Both the position numbers and the translations under genes were made by a program. Below the pieces are notes generated by a model. The model saw only the letters and a program-made list of their open reading frames with translations. It made no database searches and was not told where the DNA came from. Positions 1-6,559 of a DNA stretch of 14,983 bases are shown here, piece after piece (the stretch's first letter is position 1; every line of letters begins with the position of its first letter). This DNA comes from an uncultured Faecalibacterium sp. (lineage in GTDB: Bacteria; Bacillota; Clostridia; Oscillospirales; Ruminococcaceae), in the NCBI GenBank assembly GCA_900772565.1, contig CAAHET010000200.1:1-14983 (forward strand), written 5' to 3'.

Positions 1-25
1 CCTGGCCAAGAAGCACCTGATCTGA
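1..25 (+). CDS. C-terminal end of an upstream gene, probably etfB (partial)
   Basis: Only the last seven codons and a TGA stop (23-25) are present, reading LAKKHLI in the frame that starts at position 2. The stop lies 21 nt before the etfA start, with the etfA ribosome binding site in between, so the two genes are very likely cotranscribed. In anaerobic butyrate producers the gene directly before etfA is normally etfB, the beta subunit of electron transfer flavoprotein. The assignment rests on that gene order, because seven residues are too few to identify the protein. Confidence 0.5.
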
Positions 26-27
26 TG

Positions 28-34
28 AAAGGAG
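28..34 (+). promoter_or_regulatory. Ribosome binding site of etfA
   Basis: AAAGGAG at 28-34 lies 12 nt before the ATG at 47 and just behind the stop of the preceding gene. It supports ATG 47 as the start of etfA. Confidence 0.8.
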
Positions 35-46
35 CATAGGATTACA

Positions 47-1141
47 ATGGCTGATTTTAACGAATACAAGGGCGTATGGGTCTTTTGCGAGCAGCGCCAG
101 GGCGCACTGATGTCCACTGACTTCGAGCTGGTAAGCGAGGCCCGTAAGCTGGCCGACGAGCTGGGCTGCGAAGTCACCGGCCTGCTGCTGGGCGACAACG
201 TGGAGGGCATTGCCAAGGAGCTGGGCGGCTACGGTGCCGACAAGGTTCTGGTTTGCGACAGCCCCCTGCTGAAGGATTACACCACTGACGCATACGCTAA
301 GGTCGTGTGCGATATGGTCAACGAGTACAAGCCTGAGGTGCTGCTGATCGGCGCTACCAACATTGGCCGCGACCTCGGCCCCCGCTGCGCAGCCCGTCTG
401 CACACCGGCCTGACCGCTGACGCTACCCATCTGGATATCGACACTGCAAAGTACATCGACTTCCTGAAGGAGAGCTCCACCATCGACCTGTCCAAGCAGA
501 AGTTCGATATGGAAGACCGCAACCTGAAGATGACCCGCCCCGCATTCGGCGGCCATCTGATGGCTACCATCATCTGCCCCCGCTTCCGTCCCCAGATGTC
601 CACTGTGCGTCCCGGCGTTATGAAGAAGGCTCCCTTTGATCAGGCCAAGGCTGATGCCTGCCAGATCGTCAAGCCCGCCTTCAACCTGACCGCTGAGGAC
701 ATCAAGACCGAAGTGTTGAGCGTGGAGAAGGCCGCTGAGAAGCTGGTTGACCTGATCGGCGCAGACGTCATCGTCTCCGTTGGCCGTGGTATCAGCAAGG
801 ATGTCAACAAGGGCATCGAGCTGGCCGAGCAGCTGGCAGCCGCTCTGGGCGGCGGTGTCGTGGGCGCTTCCCGTGCCGTCACCGATGCAGGCTGGATGAC
901 CGCTGACCATCAGGTTGGTCAGACCGGTAAGACTGTGCACCCCAAGATCTATGTTGCTTTGGGCATTTCTGGTGCCATCCAGCACACCGCTGGTATGCAG
1001 GATTCTGAGTGCATCATCGCTGTCAACAAGAACGAGGGTGCTCCCATCTTCGGTGTTGCTGACTACGGCATCGTGGGCGACCTGTTCAAGGTCGTGCCCG
1101 AGCTCATCAAGCAGATCGAGGCAGCAAAGGCTGCTCTGTGA
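47..1141 (+). CDS. etfA: Electron transfer flavoprotein alpha subunit
   Basis: EtfA pairs with EtfB to form a cytoplasmic FAD flavoprotein. In butyrate-forming clostridia the pair works with butyryl-CoA dehydrogenase, using NADH to reduce crotonyl-CoA and ferredoxin together (family knowledge). The 364-residue product has an N-terminal ETF alpha/beta domain (about 8-180), including IGATNIGRDLGPR at 101-113 and TRPAFGG at 163-169. The C-terminal FAD domain carries GASRAV (273-278), QVGQTGKT (289-296), GISGAIQH (307-314) and AVNKNEGAPIF (325-335). R276 and the 289-296 loop correspond to FAD-contacting positions of the family. The protein is somewhat longer than the usual length of about 335-340, mostly because of a charged segment at about 134-160. 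A ribosome binding site at 28-34 and a downstream terminator make etfA the last gene of its operon. I cannot tell from EtfA alone whether the complex is bifurcating. Confidence 0.96.
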   Translation: MADFNEYKGVWVFCEQRQGALMSTDFELVSEARKLADELGCEVTGLLLGDNVEGIAKELGGYGADKVLVCDSPLLKDYTTDAYAKVVCDMVNEYKPEVLLIGATNIGRDLGPRCAARLHTGLTADATHLDIDTAKYIDFLKESSTIDLSKQKFDMEDRNLKMTRPAFGGHLMATIICPRFRPQMSTVRPGVMKKAPFDQAKADACQIVKPAFNLTAEDIKTEVLSVEKAAEKLVDLIGADVIVSVGRGISKDVNKGIELAEQLAAALGGGVVGASRAVTDAGWMTADHQVGQTGKTVHPKIYVALGISGAIQHTAGMQDSECIIAVNKNEGAPIFGVADYGIVGDLFKVVPELIKQIEAAKAAL

Positions 1142-1185
1142 TCGCCTGTCTCTGAGCATTCTTCAATAGCATAGCCTGAATTGTG

Positions 1186-1223
1186 AGAGGCCGTTGCACA
1201 AACTTGTGCAGCGGCCTCTTTTT
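1186..1223 (+). terminator. Intrinsic terminator after etfA
   Basis: A 15-bp stem (1186-1200 with 1205-1219, one G-T pair) closes a four-base loop and is followed by a T-run ending at 1223. It lies about 45 nt behind the etfA stop and ends the etf transcription unit. Confidence 0.92.
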
Positions 1224-1351
1224 GTGTGAAACACCTTTCGTTTTTGCTGTGACCATTTTATTTTAAGCTGCATAGTGCAAATAGGTCAGTTTGATAGGTG
1301 CCTTTGGGAAAATTGCAAGATTCTGTCAGTCTTTTTATTTGTGCCCGTTTG

Positions 1352-1360
1352 TGTTATACT
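1352..1360 (+). promoter_or_regulatory. Probable extended -10 promoter of the yigZ-type gene
   Basis: TGT-TATACT at 1352-1360 is an extended -10 (TGN before a near-consensus hexamer). No good -35 is visible at the right distance; the best 6-mer, CTTTTT at 1331-1336, is poor. The predicted start near 1367 leaves a leader of only about 24 nt before GTG 1391, which fits a gene with AGGAGGA at 1378-1384. Confidence 0.55.
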
Positions 1361-1390
1361 TATTCTGAGTTATTATCAGGAGGATCTAAC

Positions 1391-2011
1391 GTGGAGGATT
1401 ACCGCACCGTCCGGGGCACGGCCACCGGCGAATATGAAGAGAAAAAGAGCCGTTTTATCGCGCAGCTCTCCTTTGCCGACAGCGAGGAAGCCGCCGTTGC
1501 CTTTCTGGAGCAGGTGCGGGCGGCTAACCGCACCGCGCGGCACAATGTTTATGCCTACCGTCTGCGGGCGGGCAACCGTGAGCGCTATTCCGATGATGGC
1601 GAGCCGGCCAAGACCGCCGGTACGCCCGCGCTAGAAGTGTTGCAGCATAGTGGTCTGACCGACCTGATCGTGGTGGTCACCCGCTACTTTGGCGGGGTAC
1701 TGCTGGGCACCGGCGGCTTGGTGCGCGCCTACACCACCGCCACCGCCCGCGCACTGGAAAACGCCGAGGTGGTCACGGTGCGCAGCGTGGTGGAATTACA
1801 GGTAATGGTGGATTACGCCCTCTACGAGCGTGCGTCCCTGCTCATTGACGCCGCCGGGGCAAAGCAGGCACCGCCGGAGTTTACAGACCATGTTACCCTG
1901 CGTTGGCAGATGCCGGAGCACACCGAAGCCCCGCTGTTGGAACAGCTGCGGGAGCTGACCCGTGGCAGCGCTCAGGTAACGGTGTCCGATCCGTTCTACG
2001 CACCGTTTTAA
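1391..2011 (+). CDS. yigZ: YigZ/IMPACT-family protein
   Basis: The 206-residue product has the family hallmarks in order: KKSRFIA (18-24), HNVYAYRL (51-58), SDDGEP..TAGTPALEVL (67-84) and VVVTRYFGGVLLGTGGLVRAY (94-114). These define the N-terminal IMPACT/UPF0029 domain. A smaller C-terminal ferredoxin-like domain (DUF1949 type) follows from about 130. I chose GTG 1391 because AGGAGGA lies 6 nt upstream, the length of about 205 matches bacterial YigZ proteins, and homology starts right at the first residues; an ATG further upstream at 1298 has no ribosome binding site. The molecular role of bacterial YigZ is not settled; the eukaryotic relative IMPACT acts on the GCN1/GCN2 translation-stress pathway. 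The gene is probably transcribed alone, or with partial read-through into dgt, since no convincing terminator follows. Confidence 0.92.
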   Translation: MEDYRTVRGTATGEYEEKKSRFIAQLSFADSEEAAVAFLEQVRAANRTARHNVYAYRLRAGNRERYSDDGEPAKTAGTPALEVLQHSGLTDLIVVVTRYFGGVLLGTGGLVRAYTTATARALENAEVVTVRSVVELQVMVDYALYERASLLIDAAGAKQAPPEFTDHVTLRWQMPEHTEAPLLEQLRELTRGSAQVTVSDPFYAPF

Positions 2012-2028
2012 AAAACAAAGTCTTTTTT
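2010..2028 (+). terminator. Very weak A/T stem-loop after the yigZ-type gene
   Basis: Six A residues (2010-2015) can pair with six T residues (2023-2028) across a 7-base loop directly behind the stop codon. With only A-T pairs this is unlikely to terminate efficiently. It may at most reduce read-through into dgt. Confidence 0.2.
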
Positions 2029-2068
2029 GCAAACCGACACGGAACTTCCCCCTTCGACACGGCCGATG

Positions 2069-2077
2069 TGCTACAAT
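2069..2077 (+). promoter_or_regulatory. Possible promoter of the dgt-dnaG-rpoD cluster
   Basis: TGC-TACAAT at 2069-2077 looks like an extended -10. No -35 with correct spacing is evident: TTCGAC at 2053-2058 is only 13 nt away. The location, 78 nt before the dgt start in a 143-nt gap, is sensible. An inverted repeat (CAATTGC / GCAATTG, 2074-2080 and 2090-2096) overlaps the -10 and the predicted start, so it could be an operator or an early-transcript hairpin. Confidence 0.35.
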
Positions 2078-2154
2078 TGCCGCAGCGCAGCAATTGGGAT
2101 CGGCTGCGCGCAGAGGGGAGGGGAGAAGTCCAAAAAAACAAAAGGAGAATCTGT

Positions 2155-3153
2155 ATGGATGTGCGCCGGAGAACCGAAGAGATCGAGCATCTTACCTTTG
2201 CACCGTGGGCGACCTTCAGCGATGCAAGCCGCGGCAGAGCCGTGCCGGAGCCGCAGGACCCGCTGCGCCCGGTGTTCCAGAGGGATCGCGACCGGGTGCT
2301 GCACTGCAAGGCTTTCCGGCGTCTCAAGCAGAAAACACAGGTGTTCCTTTCGCCGGAAGGGGATCTGTACCGCACCCGGCTGACCCATACGCTGGAGGTC
2401 TCGCAGATCGCCCGCACCATCGCCCGCGGTCTGCGCCTGAACGAGGATTTGACCGAAGCTATCAGCCTTGCGCATGATCTGGGACACACCCCTTTTGGGC
2501 ACGCAGGTGAAAAGGCACTGAACGACCTCTGCCCGGACGGTTTTCACCATTATATGCAGAGCCTGCGTGTGGTGGATCGGCTGGAAAAGGACGGTGAGGG
2601 TCTTAACCTGACGTGGGAAGTGCGCAACGGCATCGTTACCCACACTAAGGGCACATGGGCAGCCACCCCGGAAGGGCGCATCGTGCGTCTGGCAGATCAG
2701 ATCGCCTTTGTCAACCACGATATTGAGGATGCCGTGCGCGCCGGTGTGCTGGACGCTGCCACCCTGCCAAAGGACTGCACGGCGGTGCTGGGGCAGACCA
2801 AATCCGCCCGCATCACCACCATGATCAACAGCATCCTCACCCACAGCGAGGGGAATGTCCGCATGGGCACGGAGGAATACGAGGCGTTTCTTGCTTTGCG
2901 GGATTTTATGTACGCCACCGTGTATGTGGACAAAAACGCCAAGCGCGAGGAGCAGAAGGTGGACAAGCTCATTGCCGAGCTGTACGAGTACTACCTGACC
3001 CATGTGGATCAGATGTCCAACTTCTATGTGCAGCTGGCTTATCAGGAGGGGCGGGAGCGCGCTGTCACCGACTACATCAGCGGTATGAGCGACGAGTTTG
3101 CCATCCGCACCTTTGAAGAACTGTTCGTGCCCCAAAAATGGCACGTCCTTTAA
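2155..3153 (+). CDS. dgt: HD-domain deoxyguanosinetriphosphate triphosphohydrolase-like protein
   Basis: Enzymes of this family hydrolyse dGTP or other dNTPs to the nucleoside and triphosphate and help control dNTP pools. The 332-residue product begins with the family signature DRDRVLHCKAFRRLKQKTQVF (44-64). It carries the HD metal-binding residues H78 (RLTHTLE), H107-D108 (AHDLGHTPFGHAGE) and D181 (ADQIAFVNHDIEDA). QSLRVVDRLE at 135-144 is also typical. ATG 2155 is chosen because AAAGGAGA (2141-2148) lies 6 nt upstream and homology starts within the first 40 residues; the open frame upstream overlaps the yigZ-type gene and is not used. The gene is followed after 25 nt by dnaG and then rpoD, an arrangement common in Clostridia that couples nucleotide control with priming. 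Substrate preference (dGTP or other dNTPs) cannot be read from sequence. Confidence 0.94.
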   Translation: MDVRRRTEEIEHLTFAPWATFSDASRGRAVPEPQDPLRPVFQRDRDRVLHCKAFRRLKQKTQVFLSPEGDLYRTRLTHTLEVSQIARTIARGLRLNEDLTEAISLAHDLGHTPFGHAGEKALNDLCPDGFHHYMQSLRVVDRLEKDGEGLNLTWEVRNGIVTHTKGTWAATPEGRIVRLADQIAFVNHDIEDAVRAGVLDAATLPKDCTAVLGQTKSARITTMINSILTHSEGNVRMGTEEYEAFLALRDFMYATVYVDKNAKREEQKVDKLIAELYEYYLTHVDQMSNFYVQLAYQEGRERAVTDYISGMSDEFAIRTFEELFVPQKWHVL

Positions 3154-3157
3154 AACT

Positions 3158-3164
3158 GGAGAGG
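3158..3164 (+). promoter_or_regulatory. Ribosome binding site of dnaG
   Basis: GGAGAGG at 3158-3164 is followed by a rather long gap of 14 nt to ATG 3179. The start is nevertheless supported because IPHEYIEELTRRTDIVE is the conserved amino terminus of DnaG. Confidence 0.6.
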
Positions 3165-3178
3165 TCGTTTAAAACAAC

Positions 3179-4954
3179 ATGATCCCACACGAATACATTG
3201 AGGAGCTTACCCGCCGCACCGACATTGTGGAGCTGGTGGGCAGCTATGTGCAGCTCAAGCGCAAGGGACGGCTGTACGGCGGTCTGTGCCCCTTTCACAG
3301 TGAAAAAACGCCGTCTTTCTATGTGTACCCTGACACCCAAAGCTTTTACTGCTTCGGCTGTCAGGCGGCAGGAGACGCCATCAGCTTTGTCAAAAAGATC
3401 AACAATATCAGCAGCGGCGAAGCCATCAAGATGCTGGCCTCCCGCGCCGGTATGCCGGAGCCGCAGGAGGATGATAAGACCGGCCGTCTGCGCAGCCGGG
3501 TGCTTTCTATGAACAAGGAAGCTGCCCGCTTCTTCCACGCCTGCCTGAACTCTACCGTGGAGGAGGCGCGGCAGGCGCGCGCTTACTGGCGGCGGCGTGG
3601 GCTGGACGATAAGACCATCGTCCGGTTCGGGCTGGGCTATGCCCCCAACGACGGACAGGCGCTGTACCAGTACCTGCGGGATAAGGGCTACAACCAGCAG
3701 GAGCTGGACGCCAGCGGCCTGTTCAAGCGCAGTCCCTCCGGCCGCATCTACTGCCTGTTCTGGAAGCGCGTCATGACCCCCATCTTTGACCTGCGCGGCA
3801 ATATCATTGCCTTTGGCGGGCGCGTGATGGACGACTCCAAGCCTAAATACGTCAACAGCCCGGAAACACTGGTCTACCACAAATCCGAGACAGTGTTTGC
3901 CATGCAGATCGCAAAGCGCAGCGCCTCCCGGCGGTTTGTGCTGTGCGAGGGCTACATGGATGTCATCAGTATGCATCAGGCGGGCATCGACACCGCTGTC
4001 TGTGCCTGCGGTACTGCTCTGACCCCCGGGCAGGTGCGCATCATCAGCGAGTATGCCGACGAGGTCATTCTGAGTTATGATTCGGACGAGGCCGGCCAGA
4101 AGGCGACCCTGCGCTCGCTGGAGTTGTTCCGCAACAGCCCGGTAAAGGTGGGCGTTTTGCAGATCCCCGGTGCAAAGGACCCGGACGAGTATATCAAAAA
4201 ATACGGCCCGGAGCGCTTTCAGGCGCTTCTGGACGGGGTGGGCAACGCGCTGGACTTCCGGCTCAAGCGTCTGCGGGATCAGTATGATCTTTCGCAGGAT
4301 GCGCAGCGGCTGCAATATATAAAGGATGCTGTGGAGATGTTGGCCGAGCGCTCTAACCCTACTGAGCAGGAGGTGTACGCCGGGCGGCTGGCAGAGGAGA
4401 CCAACATCTCCAAAACCGCCATTCTGGCGCAGCTGGGCACCGCAGCAAAGCGGGCGGGCGGCAAGTACCGCCGGGAGAAAAACCGCGAGCGGCTGCACTC
4501 CGGCGAGATGGATCAAATCAAGGTGCCTTACAGCGCAGGCGGAAGTCAAGCACTGGGCATTGCCAGCGCCCAGCAGCGGCTGCTGGCAGCCATCCTGCGG
4601 GAGCCGCGCTATCTGGAACTGGCTAAACAGCAGCTGACGGCGGAGCAATTCATCCAGCCGCAGCAGAAGGAACTATACGAAGCAATGCTCAATTGCAGCC
4701 GGGAGGGCGTGGAGCTCAGCTTGACTACACTGCGGGCATTTGCAAGCGAAGAAGCATTGAATGAACTGAGCCGACTTGCGGCACAATACAGCGATGTGAA
4801 CTGTACCCCGGAGGATATCCATCTGTATCTGGACAGGATCGCCCGGGGAATGCCGGTTGCAAGCAAAGCTGCTGCAATGTCCGGCGATGAGATCACACAG
4901 TATCTTCAGTCGATGCGCGAAAAAAAGCAGGGGACGCTGCCCGAACAAGACTGA
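3179..4954 (+). CDS. dnaG: DNA primase
   Basis: DnaG makes the short RNA primers for chromosomal replication and works with the replicative helicase at the fork. The 591-residue product has the CHC2 zinc-binding domain at the N terminus, with C37, H40 (CPFHSEKTPSF), C58 and C61 (FYCFGC). The RNA polymerase core follows, with PIFDLRGNIIAFGGR at 201-215 and KPKYVNSPET at 221-230. The Toprim catalytic residues are present: E257 (EGYMDV), D301 and D303 (YDSDEAG), and D334 and D336 (KDPDEY). A helical helicase-binding region fills about 455-560. Length is normal for the family. dnaG lies 25 nt after dgt and 48 nt before rpoD with no terminator between, so all three are probably one transcript. The initial ATG matches the conserved start of the family. 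Confidence 0.98.
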   Translation: MIPHEYIEELTRRTDIVELVGSYVQLKRKGRLYGGLCPFHSEKTPSFYVYPDTQSFYCFGCQAAGDAISFVKKINNISSGEAIKMLASRAGMPEPQEDDKTGRLRSRVLSMNKEAARFFHACLNSTVEEARQARAYWRRRGLDDKTIVRFGLGYAPNDGQALYQYLRDKGYNQQELDASGLFKRSPSGRIYCLFWKRVMTPIFDLRGNIIAFGGRVMDDSKPKYVNSPETLVYHKSETVFAMQIAKRSASRRFVLCEGYMDVISMHQAGIDTAVCACGTALTPGQVRIISEYADEVILSYDSDEAGQKATLRSLELFRNSPVKVGVLQIPGAKDPDEYIKKYGPERFQALLDGVGNALDFRLKRLRDQYDLSQDAQRLQYIKDAVEMLAERSNPTEQEVYAGRLAEETNISKTAILAQLGTAAKRAGGKYRREKNRERLHSGEMDQIKVPYSAGGSQALGIASAQQRLLAAILREPRYLELAKQQLTAEQFIQPQQKELYEAMLNCSREGVELSLTTLRAFASEEALNELSRLAAQYSDVNCTPEDIHLYLDRIARGMPVASKAAAMSGDEITQYLQSMREKKQGTLPEQD

Positions 4955-4986
4955 TCCCTGTTTTCCCTCCGGCTGGAGCTGGAGAG

Positions 4987-4995
4987 AAAAGGAGC
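4987..4995 (+). promoter_or_regulatory. Ribosome binding site of rpoD
   Basis: AAAAGGAGC at 4987-4995 lies 7 nt before ATG 5003, an optimal arrangement that fixes the start of the sigma gene. Confidence 0.8.
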
Positions 4996-5002
4996 AGGAA
5001 TC

Positions 5003-6085
5003 ATGCAGAAATTGTCGCAAACGGAAGAACTTGTCCGCAGCCTTGCCGCAAAGGCTCACCGTCACACCCTGACCCCGGAGCAGATCAGCCGCGCCATGGA
5101 GGAAGCGGATTTCGATGTTGCACAGCTGGACGAGCTTTACGCTGCACTGGAGCAGCGGGGCGTCCATCTGGCAGAGGAGGAACCTGCCGAGCTGCCTGTA
5201 TTGGATGATGCCCAGATCGGCAGGCTGGAAAACGAACTATCCTCGGAGGGTGTGGCGCTGGATGACCCGGTAAAGACCTATTTAAAGGAGATCGGCCGGG
5301 TGCCGCTGCTGACCGCCGGGCAGGAGCTGGCGCTGGCAAAGGCCGCTCGAGCAGGGGATGCGGAGGCGCGTCGTTCTCTGAGCGAAGCGAACCTGCGGCT
5401 GGTGGTTTCGGTAGCCAAGCGCTATGCCGGGCGGGGACTGCCTTTTCTGGATCTTATTCAGGAAGGCAACCTCGGCCTGATGAAGGCGGCGGAAAAGTTT
5501 GAGCCGGAGCGGGGCTTCAAGTTCTCTACCTACGCAACGTGGTGGATCCGTCAGTCCATTACCCGCGCCATTGCGGATCAGGGACGCACCATCCGTATCC
5601 CGGTGCATCTGGTGGAGAGCATCAACCGGGTCAAGAAAACGGCGGGCGACCTGCTGCACAAAAATGGGCGTGAGCCCACCGTGGAGGAGATCGCTGCCGC
5701 ACTGGATATGGAACCGGACAAGGTGCGGGAACTGCTGCAATTATCGCAGGAGCCCATCAGTCTGGAAACGCCGGTGGGGGAGGAAGAGGATGCCCATCTG
5801 GAGGACTTCATTCAGGACGAGGATGCCGGTGTCCCGGTGGACGAAGCCGGGCGTCAGCTGCTGCGGCGGGAGCTGCTGCACGTCCTCAAAAGCCTGACAC
5901 CCCGGGAGGAGCGGGTCATCACCCTGCGCTTTGGTCTGGAAGACGGCCGTGCCCGCACACTGGAAGAGTTGGGCAAGGAGTTCAATGTGACCCGGGAGCG
6001 GGTGCGTCAGATCGAAGCAAAGGCACTGCGCAAGCTGCGCCACCCCAGCCGCGCAAAACTGCTGCGGGATTATCTGGACGAGTGA
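5003..6085 (+). CDS. rpoD: RNA polymerase primary sigma factor (sigma-70/SigA)
   Basis: This is the housekeeping sigma factor that guides RNA polymerase to -35/-10 promoters. The 360-residue product is close in size to Bacillus SigA (about 370) and lacks the large non-conserved region of enterobacterial sigma-70. Region 1.2 starts at DDPVKTYLKEIGRVPLL (87-103). Region 2 includes NLRLVVSVAKRYAGRGLPFL (130-149), the core-binding IQEGNLGLMKA (152-162) and the -10 recognition and melting segment FSTYATWWIRQSITRAI (174-190). Region 3 covers about 192-275. Region 4 ends in the -35 helix-turn-helix, TLEELGKEFNVTRERVRQIE (319-338). All residues expected of an active primary sigma are present. It is the last gene of the dgt-dnaG-rpoD cluster and is followed directly by a strong terminator. 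The usual partner rpsU is not in this cluster. Confidence 0.98.
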   Translation: MQKLSQTEELVRSLAAKAHRHTLTPEQISRAMEEADFDVAQLDELYAALEQRGVHLAEEEPAELPVLDDAQIGRLENELSSEGVALDDPVKTYLKEIGRVPLLTAGQELALAKAARAGDAEARRSLSEANLRLVVSVAKRYAGRGLPFLDLIQEGNLGLMKAAEKFEPERGFKFSTYATWWIRQSITRAIADQGRTIRIPVHLVESINRVKKTAGDLLHKNGREPTVEEIAAALDMEPDKVRELLQLSQEPISLETPVGEEEDAHLEDFIQDEDAGVPVDEAGRQLLRRELLHVLKSLTPREERVITLRFGLEDGRARTLEELGKEFNVTRERVRQIEAKALRKLRHPSRAKLLRDYLDE

Positions 6086-6104
6086 ACAACATATAATAAA
6101 GGAC

Positions 6105-6144
6105 GAGACTGCTGCACAGCATTTTGTGCGGCGGTCTCTTTTTT
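6105..6144 (+). terminator. Intrinsic terminator after rpoD
   Basis: A 14-bp stem (6105-6118 with 6125-6138, two G-T pairs) with a 6-nt loop is followed by six T residues (6139-6144). It lies about 20 nt behind the rpoD stop and separates the sigma gene from rpoB. Confidence 0.93.
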
Positions 6145-6335
6145 GCAGCAGGGAAGTGCAAAAGTAACACTTCCGGGCGCAAGAGCAAAGATAGACAAAT
6201 TGCACAAGGGTGTTATGAACAGGAACGTGCAAAATAAAAAAATCAAGTACTTGGCAAGCAAACAACTACACGTTGCCGGGTGTGCGAAAACAAATCAAAA
6301 ATTAAATTTATTTCGGCAAAAAACTGAAAAATGGC
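6145..6335. other. AT-rich non-coding stretch upstream of the rpoB promoter
   Basis: About 190 bases lie between the rpoD terminator and the rpoB -35. I find no gene here: open frames crossing it have no ribosome binding site or family signature. It contains a 10-base perfect palindrome, CAAGTACTTG (6244-6253), and becomes strongly A/T-rich with A- and T-tracts from about 6288 to 6331. The A/T-rich part is placed where an UP element would contact the alpha subunit C-terminal domain (inference). Confidence 0.55.
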
Positions 6336-6364
6336 TTGACAACAGGGGTTTTCGGGTGTATACT
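6336..6364 (+). promoter_or_regulatory. Strong sigma-70/SigA promoter of rpoBC
   Basis: TTGACA (6336-6341), a 17-nt spacer and TATACT (6359-6364) give a full consensus -35 and a near-consensus -10. A/T-rich sequence lies directly upstream. Transcription is predicted to start near 6371, leaving a leader of about 190 nt before rpoB. Confidence 0.9.
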
Positions 6365-6370
6365 GTATTA

Positions 6371-6559
6371 GTATCACATAATGGACTAGTGCGCCAAAAA
6401 GGGAACTGCGATGGCTGCCGCTTGAGGGGTCACCTCCGAAAGTTTGTGCAAAACGCCGGAACGTTCCACAAGACGCGGGTCGAATTATGTGTGTCTGCTC
6501 AAATTTGACCCGTGTATACGACATCCCGTAGAATATAAAAGTAAGGAGTGGTTGATTTT
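6371..6559 (+). other. Structured 5' leader of rpoB
   Basis: The leader contains, in order: a weak hairpin (6368-6372 with 6385-6389) that just overlaps the predicted start; a motif AGTGCGCCAAAAA (6388-6400) that recurs in the rpsL leader; a four-codon ORF (6411-6425); a short GAGG/CCTC hairpin (6424-6427 with 6433-6436); a perfect palindrome GGAACGTTCC (6458-6467); and a 14-bp hairpin (6473-6486 with 6502-6515). No T-run follows the large hairpin, so it is not an intrinsic terminator. A regulatory role is inference; the base pairing itself is visible in the sequence. Confidence 0.55.
6543..6548 (+). promoter_or_regulatory. Ribosome binding site of rpoB
   Basis: AAGGAG at 6543-6548 lies 11 nt before ATG 6560. 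An in-frame GTG at 6548 overlaps this site and therefore cannot be the start it serves; a second ATG follows immediately at 6563. Confidence 0.8.

Larger units (their letters stand above)
1142..1390. other. Non-coding interval between etfA and the yigZ-type gene
   Basis: About 250 bases hold the etfA terminator and, at the far end, the promoter and ribosome binding site of the next gene. An open frame begins at ATG 1298 in phase with the next gene, but it has no ribosome binding site and starts upstream of the predicted promoter, so I treat it as an over-extension. I see nothing else in the AT-rich stretch 1224-1330. Confidence 0.6.

Noticed and set aside
1298..1390. N-terminal extension of the yigZ-type protein from ATG 1298
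   Set aside because: It has no ribosome binding site, runs across the predicted promoter, and its translation has no family similarity. GTG 1391 has AGGAGGA at the right distance.
1903..2154. N-terminal extension of Dgt from position 1903
   Set aside because: It overlaps the 3' end of the yigZ-type gene in another frame. ATG 2155 has a good ribosome binding site and matches the family start.
6091..6097. TATAAT just after the rpoD stop as a promoter
   Set aside because: There is no -35 at a usable distance, and a strong terminator begins about 10 nt further on, so any transcript would end at once.
6143..6508. A 121-codon open frame across the rpoD-rpoB gap on the + strand
   Set aside because: It spans a terminator T-run, an UP-like A/T region and the rpoB promoter, has no ribosome binding site, and its composition is not protein-like.
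6548..6559. GTG 6548 as the rpoB start
   Set aside because: The codon overlaps the AAGGAG itself. ATG 6560 has correct spacing.
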